Below, in pieces: positions 12,570 through 24,226 of a stretch of DNA of 64,000 nt. This DNA is from Siphonodentalium dalli (taxonomy: Eukaryota; Mollusca; Scaphopoda; Gadilida; Siphonodentaliidae), in contig CP136063.1 of the NCBI GenBank assembly GCA_032622095.1, positions 93,167,980-93,231,979 on the forward strand, read 5' to 3'. The notes under the pieces were generated by a model. It did not search any database. It was not told the origin of the DNA and saw only the letters and a list, made by a program, of their open reading frames with translations. The translations under genes and the position numbers were made by a program. Positions within the stretch are counted from its first letter, which is position 1, and the number at the start of each line of letters is the position of its first letter.

Positions 12570-14215
12570 TGAAACTGTTTTGGATCGAGTCCTGTCCGGC
12601 TACTCTTCTATAACCTCTCAAGATTTTGAAGTGTTGAATGGGTCACCATGAATCGCTCAATTAAACACTCGCAACGGTGTTGAGTGTTTTGCTTATCGCT
12701 CACTATTTACTGCTGTATATAAACAAACGATTGACTCACACAAAGTGTGTTTTGTGGATAATAACGCATTCATATGAACATTATCCTATACTATTAGTAT
12801 ATTCTTGGGAAACTGTTTGTAAATGTTATTTATAAATTATAACCTATAACGAAGGCCATCCATTCCTTTAAGTTCCAAAGATATAAGGAGAATCACTGCA
12901 TTTTAATTGCATACCGCATCCATCGTGGTGCTGTATTGTGTTCAAGTGACAACCTTACCATGGTGTTGGAAATTACTGCAGTGTAATACCACAGCATTAC
13001 CTGGGTAACACCACGTTAGAGATGGTCAATTACTTTAAGTATATGCAGGTTTGAAATCATCACGCTTGGGAAAGGCTGCCCTCTATGTTCTTATAAAAAA
13101 GCGTCACTTTGACCTAATCTGACGAAATACTGGTAGTGCTACAATCAAGATAACTTCAACCCACAATTCTGGGCGTAAAGTCCATTATAGAAGAGTATCG
13201 GGATGGGACTCGGTCCAAAACAGCATCAACCCAACCGATACCACAAGTTGTGGACAGGGAAAACTTGGTCTAAACAGGTACTAGTACATGCATGTATTAC
13301 AAGCATTAAAGGGTACACTAAATCCGGCCATTTATGAGACCATATCCTTGTATACTCGACAGAATATATGCAACAAATGAATGAATTTGGCCCATGGATA
13401 AGTTCAACACCTGTGTGCTCTATGAACAATGCAAACATGGTATTTATAATGATAATGAATTATTGGCTGGAGTCATAAATTCATTTTCATTATAATTTAT
13501 ACCATGTTGTTTGCATATATTCTGCTGAGAATAAAAGGAGATGCTCTTAATGCTCAGTGTAAAACACTGCAAATATGGAACTTAAAGAGCTTTTGTCTAT
13601 CTTCTACTGGAAACAACTGTTAAATTTATTAAGACTTTATCAAGTCTTTTCACAGTATATAGTCTACATGTTTAATAGTATAGCACTAGTACTCACTAGT
13701 ATTTCCAGACTTTTTGTGATAAAAATGCGGATAAAAGTGCAGAATTCTAAATTGATGCATTAAGTTGCAGAATTTTAAATTGATGCATTAAGTGCATGAG
13801 CGGCTTTAGAGTTCTTTGAAGTGCGGTCATGCAAAATAACATAAAAGTTTGTAAAACAAGGTACATGTACATACTATGATTATAGCGGTATGAAGTGTCT
13901 GGAGCACCTTTGATGGATAAAAGCGAATGTATACAGGCCTTAAAATTTTGCAAGAATCAAACTATAGCATTTCTACAGCAAATCAGCTGCTTTTAACCAG
14001 ACTCAAATGAAGAATCATGATTCTGACTCTCATCACACTAAAATCCCTACAAAATAATCTACTGGTGTGCAGATATTTCATTGAGTGTTTCAAATCATTT
14101 TAAAGGGACCCAAGGCACTCATAGTGAGTAAATATGCCAAACATATAACATACAACAGTTCGTAAAAACATCACCACTCAGAAAAATATGAATTCCTGAT
14201 TCCTATATTAATTAT
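12570..14215. other. Low-repeat interval, no exon supported
   Basis: This stretch has fewer repeats than its surroundings, but no frame longer than about 70 codons and no convincing splice-bounded exon. A short inverted pair (TATAATGATAATGAATTATTG near 13444 against CATTATAATTTATACC near 13489) is the only structure seen. Confidence 0.35.
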
Positions 14216-14219
14216 TGAA

Positions 14220-14385
14220 AGTTTTCCAATAACGAAATTTCTCCTGTTGGAACCATTGCTATGTAAACAAAACTGTTACAGTGATTTGTCAACAAACATT
14301 GCTACTAGTAATCGCGTAGAAGGTTAAACATATTTTAGTCTATTAAAATATTATTTTCAGAATATTTTTCAATGCTTTGGCCATG
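14220..14385. repeat. Dispersed repeat (also at 29390-29690)
   Basis: The block ATGTAAACAAAACTGTTACA followed by GTGATTTGTCAACAAA and TTTTCAGAATATTT is shared with 29390-29690, where it occurs as two tandem units of about 130 bp. No coding potential. Confidence 0.65.
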
Positions 14386-14391
14386 CAATGT

Positions 14392-14653
14392 TTAACCCTT
14401 TCATGATGGGAGCTGCGCTGGTACAGCATTAAAGATCATGTACCAGTGAATTCTTGTATATATGCAAGTCTCACATAGGAAGCATCATATGTATAAGAGA
14501 ATGCACTGGATTACAAGGTCAAGGTAAATATTGTTTGGCCATGTATTCTCTTATATATGTGAGGCTCCATTTTGGAGACTCGCAAATATAAGAGAATGCA
14601 TTGGCGCAGGGTTTTAGCAACATTTCAAGAATCTCCAGTCATGGAAGGGTTAA
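14392..14653. mobile_element. Twin-palindrome element, copy 2
   Basis: Outer inverted ends TTAACCCTTTCATGATGGGAG (left) and its complement form near 14635-14653 enclose two palindromes. Both are built from ATTCTTRTATATATGYRAG facing CATATATAAGAGAATGCA type sequence, joined by the linker GGTCAAGGTAAATATTGTT. Same family as copies at 7492, 30557 and 62966. Confidence 0.75.
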
Positions 14654-15162
14654 GTTTTTATTAAACTTTAGCATCTTATTGGACTTATTCAACATTGGAT
14701 GGTAATGTCACTGTAACAGTGATGTTTATCAGAATTCCTAGCATGCAATGACATTCTTGACATTCTTTCATATAAATTAATTAACTCACAGAATATCGAA
14801 AGACCAGATGTGAGTATAATATAAATTTATCACCCCATTTTATGCAGGGATACAAAAAATAAAGATAACATATGTTATGCTTTAAAGTCAACATGGACAA
14901 TTAAAGGTAAACAATCTGAATTGATGGTCTCCATACCATCAGATTCCAAGAACAACATTTCTTAATCGATTAAATACCAAAACATAATGCTAACTACTGT
15001 CAACTCTAGTGTAACATTTTCCAAAACATGTTATATATCAACATTTTGTTCATCGCAACTTGGTATCAAGATTAGGTCAGTCGACTCAGTCGGCTCGTTG
15101 AATATTTGCTAGGCCGGGAAATATTCAAGGTGGTGAAAAATAACAGATTTCAAAAATTTATA

Positions 15163-15275
15163 TTTTGTAACTCAGAACTTTAAAGGGTGTGTTCCTCGAC
15201 TCGAATCAATTATTTTTACCCCCGAAGCCAAAGAAATAGTAATTGAGGAGCGTGAACTCGGATTATCTATCTTTA
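15163..15275. mobile_element. Fragment of TTAA MITE family B
   Basis: Contains CCTCGACTCGAATCAA, CCCCCGAAGCCAAAGAAATA and a right-hand end running into TTTAAA. These match the right arm of the full element at 21320-21787. The left arm is missing. Confidence 0.6.
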
Positions 15276-16412
15276 AATGTGCATGTATGGTACATGTATA
15301 AGCCACTTTAAGCTCCTTGTACAGATTACTTGGTGATGCAGCAGGTTTGACAAAGATAAAGGAACATTAGAATATTTTGATTCTGTTATGGATTTTAAGG
15401 CCTATATGTGTACATGAATCTTGATTATATTGACATACTGCAATAATATGTCACTTAAACGTTCATATCCTTCAGATAAGCTCAGAAACAAGGCTTGAGA
15501 CTGTTCCATGGGTACTGTTGTGCTTTGTGTGGAGATTTGAAACTGGTACACCTCCAAATTCTGGTCAATGTAGTATGAAATATAAAAAAGTTTATGCATA
15601 CGCTGGATGCCATAGTGCACATTTTCTGAGACTCGATGAAGCATACAAGTACATGTCTGTTGTAGAATTGAATTCACTAACTTCACTTGCCAAGATTTTC
15701 ACCACATAAGTCTGATAAAATGTAGAGGTCACTGATCGGTCTCCATCAAGGAAGGAATGCATACATATATGTGTCATTTTTGCCTTTGATGAACACATTG
15801 ATCGTCATGTGGTTATAAATTAAAGCCTCCCCTTCGCTGCAGTGTGCACTAGTTACCAGGTAAGCATGGTACAGGATTCAGTGCATACCGTCCGTAGGTA
15901 TACATATGGTACATGTGTATAGCCAGGAGACTCAGGACTCACTGTCACACAGCAACAACACACATGTCATGCATGGACGAATACCGATAACATCTACAGT
16001 ACATGTATACAGTACATGTATCCAGTACATGTACACCGAATAACATTTGAAATCCTTCCTCATCCAGTCTTGGACAGAATTAATAATATTGGTATTAAGG
16101 GTCACCATGCAGTGTCTGCAAGAAGCACTCTGACAGGAAACATGATTCTATGATTGGTTATCAGATAATCATATCAGGCCTTGAATGAAATTTTGATGTC
16201 TCAATCCAGTCAAGCAGCTCCTCCTGTCTGAAAAAAAAAGATTTTAATGCTTGTAATGACATCAGAAAAGAGGAATGACTGATCATATACTGTACATATT
16301 ATTAAGATACATCATCCAAATTGATCACCCGGGGGCCGAGTTATAACAGTAAATTATATCAATTCAAATGCTGCATGATGGTCAGAAACAGCTACAAATA
16401 CCGGTATCATAT

Positions 16413-16740
16413 ACCGGTGTAACAGATATCTCCCCCTGGATATATCCCCCACTCTGGATACCCCCCCCCCCCATGAATGACTAAAATAAAATTTCACTCA
16501 ATTGATATATGTTACTTGAACAAACAAAAATTAAATATAAAAAAACAAACTTAAATCTCATAAAACATTTCTTTCTGGCCATTTCAGGGTCAAACGATAT
16601 TAAATGAGTGAATTTTCTTTTAGTCATACATGGGGGGAAAATGCCCAGGGTGTGCGAGTGAGATATCTGAGGACATTCGCAAATACACTCCCCCATGGAG
16701 GAAGATATCCAGACAGGAGGAGGTGACGTGTTACACCGGT
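16413..16740. mobile_element. Probable small TIR element
   Basis: ACCGGTGTAACA at 16413 is repeated inverted as TGTTACACCGGT ending at 16740, with inverted GATATCT/AGATATC blocks just inside. The interior holds frames of about 110 codons on both strands with no recognisable motif. No target duplication was identified. Confidence 0.4.
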
Positions 16741-16872
16741 ACCTGCACCAAATACTCCCAAAAACATTCCAGATACATGTATATAGGTACCGGTATGATA
16801 TCATATTGGTCTTGTAAATATCATATATTTGTAAATGTTTTAAGGCAATTTAAACAGCTGCTTGGGGGGGGG

Positions 16873-17423
16873 CAGGGGGGGGGTGAAAAAAAAAATTCCG
16901 GCACATATGCCGGGGTGGGTGGGTGGTCAAAGCCACCAACAACCAATTTTTTCCGCAACTAAAACCAAAATTTCCTGCTTGTTTTTTTAGTGTTTTGGCA
17001 ATGAGTTGGGCTTCAAAACCACTTTGAATGAGAGAAATAATGTAATTCTAACTGGTAAACTGACTGCAGGCAGTTATCGTGTTGTATTTTGTTGCAAATT
17101 TTGAAATCCAAGATGGCCACTGGCAGTCATGTTTTTTTGGCCGAATGACCTCAAAATGACTCATTCCTATTTACATGTCCATGTTAACATCCATGATAAA
17201 TAGTATGCACAGAAATTCATATACAGCTGTTTACAGTGAATTTCCCCCCGCAAATCTCTGTTTTAGTGTTAAAAGGGGGGTGGGTGTAAAAAAAATGGTC
17301 GGAAAAAACTGCCGAAAACGGAAAAAAAATTGGCGGTGGGGGTGGGTGGGTATAAAAAATGATCGAAAGGGAAAAAATGCCATACATGCCTGAAATTTGT
17401 TTCCGGGGGGGGGGGGGGGGGGG
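16873..17423. mobile_element. G-tract-ended MITE, copy 1 (right end altered)
   Basis: Begins CAGGGGGGGGG, then TTCCGGCACATATGCCGGGG, and ends with GCCATACATGCCTGAAATT and a long G run. Copies at 17703 and 61111 end in a C run followed by TG instead, so the right terminus of this copy is aberrant. Shared internal landmarks are TTTTTTCCGCAACTAAAA and ACAGCTGTTTACAGTGAAT. No transposase. Confidence 0.7.
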
Positions 17424-17702
17424 CAATGTGGCACCCCAAATGTCAATACAACATTTGATTTTATCATCTTTACTTGAATAGGTGAGTTCACAAATACTCT
17501 ATTTCCATGCATATACTAGTAAACACAATTATACATAATCATTGGGGAATTGAACAAATTATACTGTATAATATACAAGCATAATTATGTATACTAGAAG
17601 ATAGCAGCACAAACTAGTACTTCTGCATGTCAAATATCACACATACCAGTATATACCACTTATACTGCGGATTGACTTCTTTAAAAATATTGGCCATCAT
17701 AT

Positions 17703-18245
17703 CAGGGGGGGGGGGATTTCCGGGCACGTATGCCGGGGTGGATGGGTGGTTGAACTTGATGGGACCAACAAACATTTTTTTCCGCAACTAAAATGTTTTT
17801 TTCCTGCAAGTCGTTTGACTGTTTTTGCAATGAGTTTGGCATAAAACTCATTACAATAAGAGAAATACCGGTATTTATAAAACAGAAATGACAAATTTCA
17901 TGATGATCAGACAAACAGTATAGCTTGTAGCTCATGCTAATGGATTGAATTTTGAATTCCAAGATGGCCACCGGCTGGTGACCGGCAGCCATGTTTTTTT
18001 GCTGAATGACCCCAAAATGAGTCGTTCCTATTTACATGTCAATGTTAACATCCATGACAAATAGTATTCACAGAAATTCATATACAGCTGTTTACAGTGA
18101 ATCTCCCACACACCCCCCCCCCGCAAATCTGTTTTATTGTTAAAATGGTGGGGGTGGATGTTTGGACGCGGGGGTGGGTGGGTCCCAATAAGGGTCGAAC
18201 GAAAAAAATCAGCATACATGCCTGAACATATTTTCCGACCCCCTG
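17703..18245. mobile_element. G-tract-ended MITE, copy 2, with 7-bp target duplication
   Basis: Element CAGGGGGG...CCCCCTG is bordered by an exact direct repeat ATCATAT (17696-17702 and 18246-18252). Internal landmarks match copies 1 and 3. A 7-bp duplication is unusual: hAT makes 8 bp, while some P-superfamily and Dada elements make about 7. Superfamily is left open. Confidence 0.8.
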
Positions 18246-18904
18246 ATCATATGGCCATTTTCGTCTATTTTTCCAACTATACTTTCTATAAGCAATGGGA
18301 ATGCTTGATAGAAAATTTGTAAATAGTATATACAAGTAGGGGGTTAAATGTAGCACACCATGAACTTTGAAGTTGCCGACATTGTTTATGGTGTCAATTT
18401 TTAAACTCCACCCATCGCCTGTTGTCAGGCCGCATTGATTGGCATTACACAAACAGGCATGGAAATACAAGATAGTGATTCGTCTTATACATGCATATAT
18501 AAGTTAATTTAACGATATCCGTGTGGTTGTATTAATTTTCAACTTTTGGTGTGATATCTGTTGGTGTATCATAACTACACGGTACTGTAGTTCCATAACA
18601 ATGACCGTGGCTAATGAATCTGGCATTTCTGTAATAAGAAGAAAAATATGCTGCATATACATGTATGTGATATGGATACATGTATTTTTATAATTTGCAA
18701 ACATATTTATAAACAAAGTGTAAAGTTCATTCAACCAACAATGTGAGCGTCCTCGGCAATTCAGATGACCATGGCCTGACAAAATCATGGATAGTTTGTT
18801 GACACGATTACGATGTCATCACATATGGCCCGGGAAATTAATATAATACCGGCCCATCTGTTTTGGGGGGGGGGGGGGGGGGGCGTCCACAGTCCACCTT
18901 GGAA

Positions 18905-19033
18905 AATTCCAACTGCACCCCCCTTGAATCAGAATCAGATCAAATACATATTTTTGCATAATTCCATTTGCACCCCCCCCCCTTGAATCAGATGCAGACC
19001 AAATACATGTTTTTGCATAATTCCATTTGCACC
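18905..19033. repeat. Two tandem ~65-bp units with C-tracts
   Basis: The sequence TTGAATCAGA..CAGA, CAAATACAT and TTTTTGCATAATTCCATTTG followed by CACCCC occurs twice in tandem. Each unit is separated by a C-tract of variable length. Confidence 0.75.
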
Positions 19034-19303
19034 TCTGGTCTAATATCATATATATTCATAAACCATGGTTCTATATATTCCCGGTATGAGACCATTCAGA
19101 TATTTTTACCTGAAAAATTGCATAAAATCTAACATCTAGCGGTCTAACTCCAGACAAATGCACACGGCTACGGACAAGAGACCAGGACACACCGGGCTGT
19201 TCATGGTTGTTCGGCCCGGGGTGAGAACATTTTGAAAAACTATACAAGAAAATCTCGAATCCAATAAACTAGACTGGCATCAACTGAAGCGTTCCTATTT
19301 TCT

Positions 19304-19797
19304 TGTAAATTTGGGGAGGGGTGCGTAAGAATTTTTTTGGGAGTTACCGTTAAAATCTCGAGATTAATGGGGTCTTTACGTGGTGTTATATGATGCCGAC
19401 AAGTTCATTTAATGTCAAAATTACGATTAGCCAATTCGGCTGGTTAAACAACACGTCCGGAATTTTCCCGGTCTCCCGATCGGCCATGCAGTCCGCCTCT
19501 GCCCTCATGAATTTATGTGAGAAGAGTACCATCTTATTGGATACACGGCTTGTAAATTTGGGGAGGGGTGCGTAAGAATTTTTTTGGGAGTTACCGTTAA
19601 AATCTCGAGATTAATGGGGTCTTTACGTGGTGTTATATGATGCCGACAAGTTCATTTAATGTCAAAATTACGATTAGCCAATTCGGCTGGTTAAACAACA
19701 CGTCCGGAATTTTCCCGGTCTCCCGATCGGCCATGCAGTCCGCCTCTGCCCTCATGAATTTATGTGAGAAGAGTACCATCTTATTGGATACACGGCT
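19304..19797. repeat. Exact 247-bp tandem duplication
   Basis: The segment 19304-19550 is repeated at 19551-19797 with no difference that I can see by eye. Each copy carries the same ~55-codon frame starting MMPTSSFNVKITISQ, which has no recognised motif. A third, partial echo (CCCGGTCTCCCGATCGGCC, then GTCCGCCTCTGC) lies at 19978-20009. Perfect identity means either a very recent duplication or an assembly error. Confidence 0.85.
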
Positions 19798-20107
19798 GGT
19801 TAAACAACACATGTGGCGGCCCACGTCGGTTTCATTTGTGGCCCAAGTTGTGGTTGGGCGGCCCAACCACATATACCCCCCCCCCCCCCAAACCGTAAAA
19901 AAAACCCTCGGATTCTCGCTTGATAGAAAATCACGTGGAATCAGAATTTTTCCGGCCTCCGGCCCACCGGGAAATTTCCCGGTCTCCCGATCGGCCAGTC
20001 CGCCTCTGCATATGAGTATATTGTCGGCGGTTAACCATGTGATTAACTACCCTATGTTTTTTTATTTACTTTGTACAATTTTTAAATACACACACAGTTC
20101 TGATGCA

Positions 20108-20469
20108 GTCACAAGTGGAGGTAACCAAGGATACGCCACAATTTCGCATCTAAAATGCTTGATACTACATTTTATCATTCGCGACAATGCGCAGTAAAAC
20201 TATCACTGTATCGGTTACTACCCACAACAAAATCTGTCCACTTACGATTGAATCGTGATCATCAGAACATTCACTTAGTGAACGTTCAGATGACCACGAT
20301 TCAATCGTAAACTTGTGGAAACTTTTCCGTCGTAGGAAATAACTGATAATTGAACTGCGCATGCTCACATCAAAATCGTAGGTCAAAAATAATATCAAGC
20401 ACTGTTTGATTTTACTATTTTTAGATGCCAAATTGAGGCGTATCCTTGGTTTATACCTCCACTTGTGAC
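20108..20469. mobile_element. Palindromic MITE, 362 bp
   Basis: Outer ends GTCACAAGTGGAGG and CCTCCACTTGTGAC are inverted copies. The two halves meet near 20280 in CATTCACTTAGTGAACG. Each half contains AAGGATACGCC and CGATTCAATCGT blocks. Related sequence is found at 49415-49771, 20540-20690 and 18745-18830, arranged differently, so this copy looks like two half-elements joined head to head. Confidence 0.7.
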
Positions 20470-20539
20470 GAAAGATTCGCAGTGGTGTGTGCATAAAAAT
20501 TGTAGCTGAAAATGCCCGGTGTAGTCAATCACATGCTTC

Positions 20540-20690
20540 AGGATGTTCAACCTACGGTATAATCATATACGATGCCGCATCGCAATTGTGTGAACAAACT
20601 ATCCACGATCTTGTCGGGCCTGATTCCTCCACTTACAAATGAATCGTGGTCGTCTGAACGTACACTTACATGTAGTGTTGAATTGGCCAC
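20540..20690. mobile_element. End fragment of the 49415-type MITE
   Basis: Contains AACAAACTATCCACGATCTT, GTCGGGCCTGATTCCTCCAC and GAATCGTGGTCGTCTGAACG, matching the inverted form of the left end at 49415. Only one end is present. Confidence 0.55.
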
Positions 20691-20710
20691 ACAATAACTA
20701 GAAGGCCGTG

Positions 20711-21140
20711 GCTAAAGAACGGTATACCGCTCTTTAGTACCAAACGCTAAAGAGCGGTATACCACGCTTTAGCTATATGGGCCTGATACGCTAATTAACG
20801 GTATACCGCTCTTTAGCGTTTGGTGCTAAAGAATGGTATACTGCTCTTTAGTGACAAACGCTAAAGAGCGGTATACAACGCATTAGCTATATGGGCCTGA
20901 TACGCTAATGAACGGTATACCACTCTTTAGCGTTTGGTGCTAAAGAGCGGTATAGGCCTACTGCTCTTTAGTCCTCGGTGCTAAAGAGCGGTCCAGGTTG
21001 GATGAGCGGCACGTGCGTTGCCAAGATATTTTGCGCATTGCGCCAACACATAACATTATAAATTATAATCCGTATCGCTCTTTAGCTCTCATCGCTAAAG
21101 AGTGGTGTGCCGTTCTTTAGCCCTCAGTGCTAAAGAGCTG
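20711..21140. repeat. Tandem array of the GCTAAAGAGCGGTATACC palindrome (left end)
   Basis: About ten half-units GCTAAAGAGCGGTATA and their complements alternate, giving overlapping hairpins. Two repeats of ATATGGGCCTGATACGCTAA and two of ATGAGCGGCACGTGCGTTGC mark a higher-order duplication within the array. A shorter inverted counterpart is at 25805-25898. Confidence 0.9.
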
Positions 21141-21319
21141 TCCATGTTGGATGAGCGGCACGTGCGTTGCCAAGATATTTTGCGCATTGCGTGTAACGTT
21201 AGGTAATCGGATTTTGATGCGAGGCTTAAGGCGACGTGGTCACGTGACGCATAGATCTTGCATCTATTTTTAACTTAGTCCTTACGTCATGAGCGAGTGC
21301 ACGTCGCTTCGAAGTTTAA

Positions 21320-21787
21320 AGGTACTCAACCCGTAAAGAGGGTCCCCATCTCAACAGATTCCAACAACAACAATCCGATCAGAGGGTCCTATATTACTAT
21401 TTCTTTGGCTTTGGGGTAAAAAATATTTGATTCGAGTCGAGGAACCCATCAAACAAAGCTCAGAGTTATTAGATATTGATTTTTGAAAATTCTTATGTTC
21501 TCGAGATGAGTACTTATAACTGCCGTCAATTTGGTAACATGCTCGAGATTTTACGCCAAAATTCTATTCAAACAGACAAGGATGGATAACTCTATAATCA
21601 AGTGGTAATAATTGACTACGTACTGGGCCAGTAAGAATTCCCGATAATGAAAAATAATAGATTTCTAAAATCGATATCTAACAAATCTGAGCTTTGATGG
21701 GTGACTTCCTCGACTCGAATCAAATTTGTTTGACCCCCGAAGCCATTGAAATAGTAATTGAGAGGAGTTTTATCGGGTTGAGTACCT
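21320..21787. mobile_element. TTAA-flanked MITE (family B), nested in the Foldback-like element
   Basis: Ends AGGTACTCAACCCG and CGGGTTGAGTACCT are bordered by TTAA at 21316-21319 and 21788-21791. Arms of about 130 bp contain TTTGGCTTTGGGGTAAAAAA and GATTCGAGTCGAGGAACCC. Partial copies are at 15163-15275 and 57313-57540. It has the same terminal AGGTAC and TTAA target as family A. Confidence 0.8.
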
Positions 21788-22359
21788 TTAAATAGTGCGC
21801 AAATAATTGATTGAAACAGGAGAATTAAAGAACAGAAGAGCATATCTTTTAACTAATTGGATTTGGTAACTAATTGTCAACAAAATATCGCATCACCGAT
21901 AACGAGCAAGATGTCATTTCGGCAAATTTTGCATAATTTATGTTGAAATTTGACCACATTTTGCGAAGCTTGCCGAAGGTAAGTTAACACAGGACGGGGC
22001 TTGGTTCAAAATTATTCAAAGTGTAAATATTGAAATCGACAAAACAAAACTTTATGTAGCGTTGGCTATATTTACATACACCATATAACTAAATGCAAGT
22101 TTGTGCTTGAGATTAATATTTAAATGATGAAAAATTAAAGATGTAGACTTTAGTATATATTCAAATCATATGGCTCACCACACCAGTGACCACATACTGA
22201 CACAGCAGAATTTTATGAAGCTATTTTTATTTGCTTTTTATTTTAATAGTTTATTTAGTTTTTTATTCTGTGCATAAATTCATAATACATTTAATCGAGC
22301 TGACATGAATTATTTGATATTTTCTTTCTTATTTGTGCTTCAGCAAAAGTCATTTGCGC

Positions 22360-23960
22360 TGAACCATATGGGAGGCCAATTTCACATTTAATAATGAATT
22401 GCGCTTTTAAAGTGCAGTTGATTTCGCTTAAGCGCAAATACCTCATATTGTGCTCACGCACAAATAGGGAATTTACACTTTAAAAAAAAGCGTAATGAAT
22501 TATGTTTAACCGTAATTGTATCTACTATCTACTGACCTATCCATAAACTATTGGCATAACCCGGTGCGTTTTAAAGTACTTTTGCACATATTTGGGCCAT
22601 TATACTAAGGTCATATAACATGCATGTGGTGTCTGCTGTCACTGCAAGAGGGATTGCTTACCTAATACATGTATGGTGTACTTATTGACTTCAATCAGGG
22701 ATAACCCCTATTTTCATATTTAATATATCAACATCCCTGTCCCAAAAATTGGTGTCTCATTCCTGGAGCTTTGGTGTCTCAGTCCTCGAGCTCTTGTATT
22801 TTTATTAAATCAGCATCTCTTGCACAGATCTATAGTATGTCCATGGTCATATAGCGTGAATGTGGTGTCACTGAGCCAACTGAGGGCTTGCTTCCCTCAT
22901 ATGGTGTGCCTCTATATTTGAAAATTGAAGAAAATCAAAGTCACCCCGACTAATACATACTAGTAAGGTAATATAATGCTATCACAAGTCATCTCAACTA
23001 ATACAGAAGATAATATAATGCTATCACGAGTCGCCCCTAATAAAACAGAAGGTAATGTTACCACGAATCAGCCATTTAGATAAGGAAGTTAGGCTAGCTA
23101 GCTCCCTACCCATCCAAACCAATGAAAACAAGAGGTGATATGTCAATAGGAGTTAAGGTTAATTATGGATAAACCTATTTATTCACCAGGGGTGTTTCGT
23201 TACATATAACCATGAATTGTGCTTAAGCGCAATTGATTGTGCTTAAGCACAATTGATTGCGCTTAAGCGCAAATGAATTGTGCTTTTAAAAGCGCAGTGA
23301 TTGCGCTTATTGAAGCACAATTAATTGCACTTAGTGCAAAAAATTACACTTAAGCATAATTGATTGCAAGCGCAATCATTGCACTTAAGCACAATCAATT
23401 GCGCTTTTAAAAGCATAATTATTTGCACTTAAGGGAGCTAGCCTAACTTCTTTATCAAAATGATAATTTGATTTTCTTCAATTTTCGTGTATACAGGCAC
23501 ACCATATGAGGGAAGCAAGTCCTCAGTGACATCACATTCGCGCTATATGACCATGGAAATTCTATAGATCTAATTAGAGTCCCAGGAAGGAGACATCATT
23601 TTGTTGGATATAGCAATGCTAATAATATAAAATTAGGGATTATCTTTGATTGTTGTACACATACTCACAGTTGACTGTACAAGGCTAATTAAAACAGGTT
23701 AAAATTAGCCCCATGCTCCTCTTGTGTTGCTAGGTGATACACCAGGTTATGCCAATTAATAGTTTATGGGTAGGTTAGATAGTTGTTACAATTACACTTA
23801 TTAGCAATTAATTGCGCTCACAATTCATTACGCTTAGGCATAAATGCCCTATTTGTGCTTTAATTTGGCCTTCCATACATGTGCAATCAATTCCCCTTAA
23901 AAGCAATCAATTGCATTAAGCGCAATTAATTATTAAATGTGAATTTGGCCTCACATAACT
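22360..23960. repeat. 1.6-kb imperfect palindrome with an AATTGCGCTTAAGC array in its loop
   Basis: The arms mirror each other over several blocks. CATAAACTATTGGCATAACC (near 22541) faces GGTTATGCCAATTAATAG (near 23752). CTCATATGGTGTGCCTCTAT (near 22896) faces CACACCATATGAGGGAAGC. AAGTTAGGCTAGCTAGCTCC (near 23086) faces GGAGCTAGCCTAACTTC. The ~330-bp loop carries a run of TTGTGCTTAAGCACAA and TTGCGCTTAAGCGCAA palindromes at about 20-bp spacing. No coding frame. Confidence 0.85.
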
Positions 23961-24226
23961 CGAAAAATAGTCAACGTATCTGGAAAATGTTTTCTGTTCT
24001 GTAATCAGAATTGTGTATTCTACAGAATGGAAACAGGTGAAGTGGAGTTTTTTATAAACATTCTTGAAAAGCCATAAATTGAGTATTTGACCAAAATTTA
24101 TCAATTTCGCCTTTCATGATCCTTTTTTATTTTTAGTATGTTGTTTATAATTGGTTAATAGACTTTTTCCTGCTAAGAAACATTGTGTTTCAATTAGTTT
24201 GAGGTTTGCACATTTTTTTCTCATAA

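Noticed and set aside
15402-15800. Minus-strand frames (for example SLSEGYERLSDILLQY followed by a GTATGT donor) that could be exons
   Set aside because: Only one plausible donor and several weak acceptors; adjacent frames do not join into a recognisable protein.
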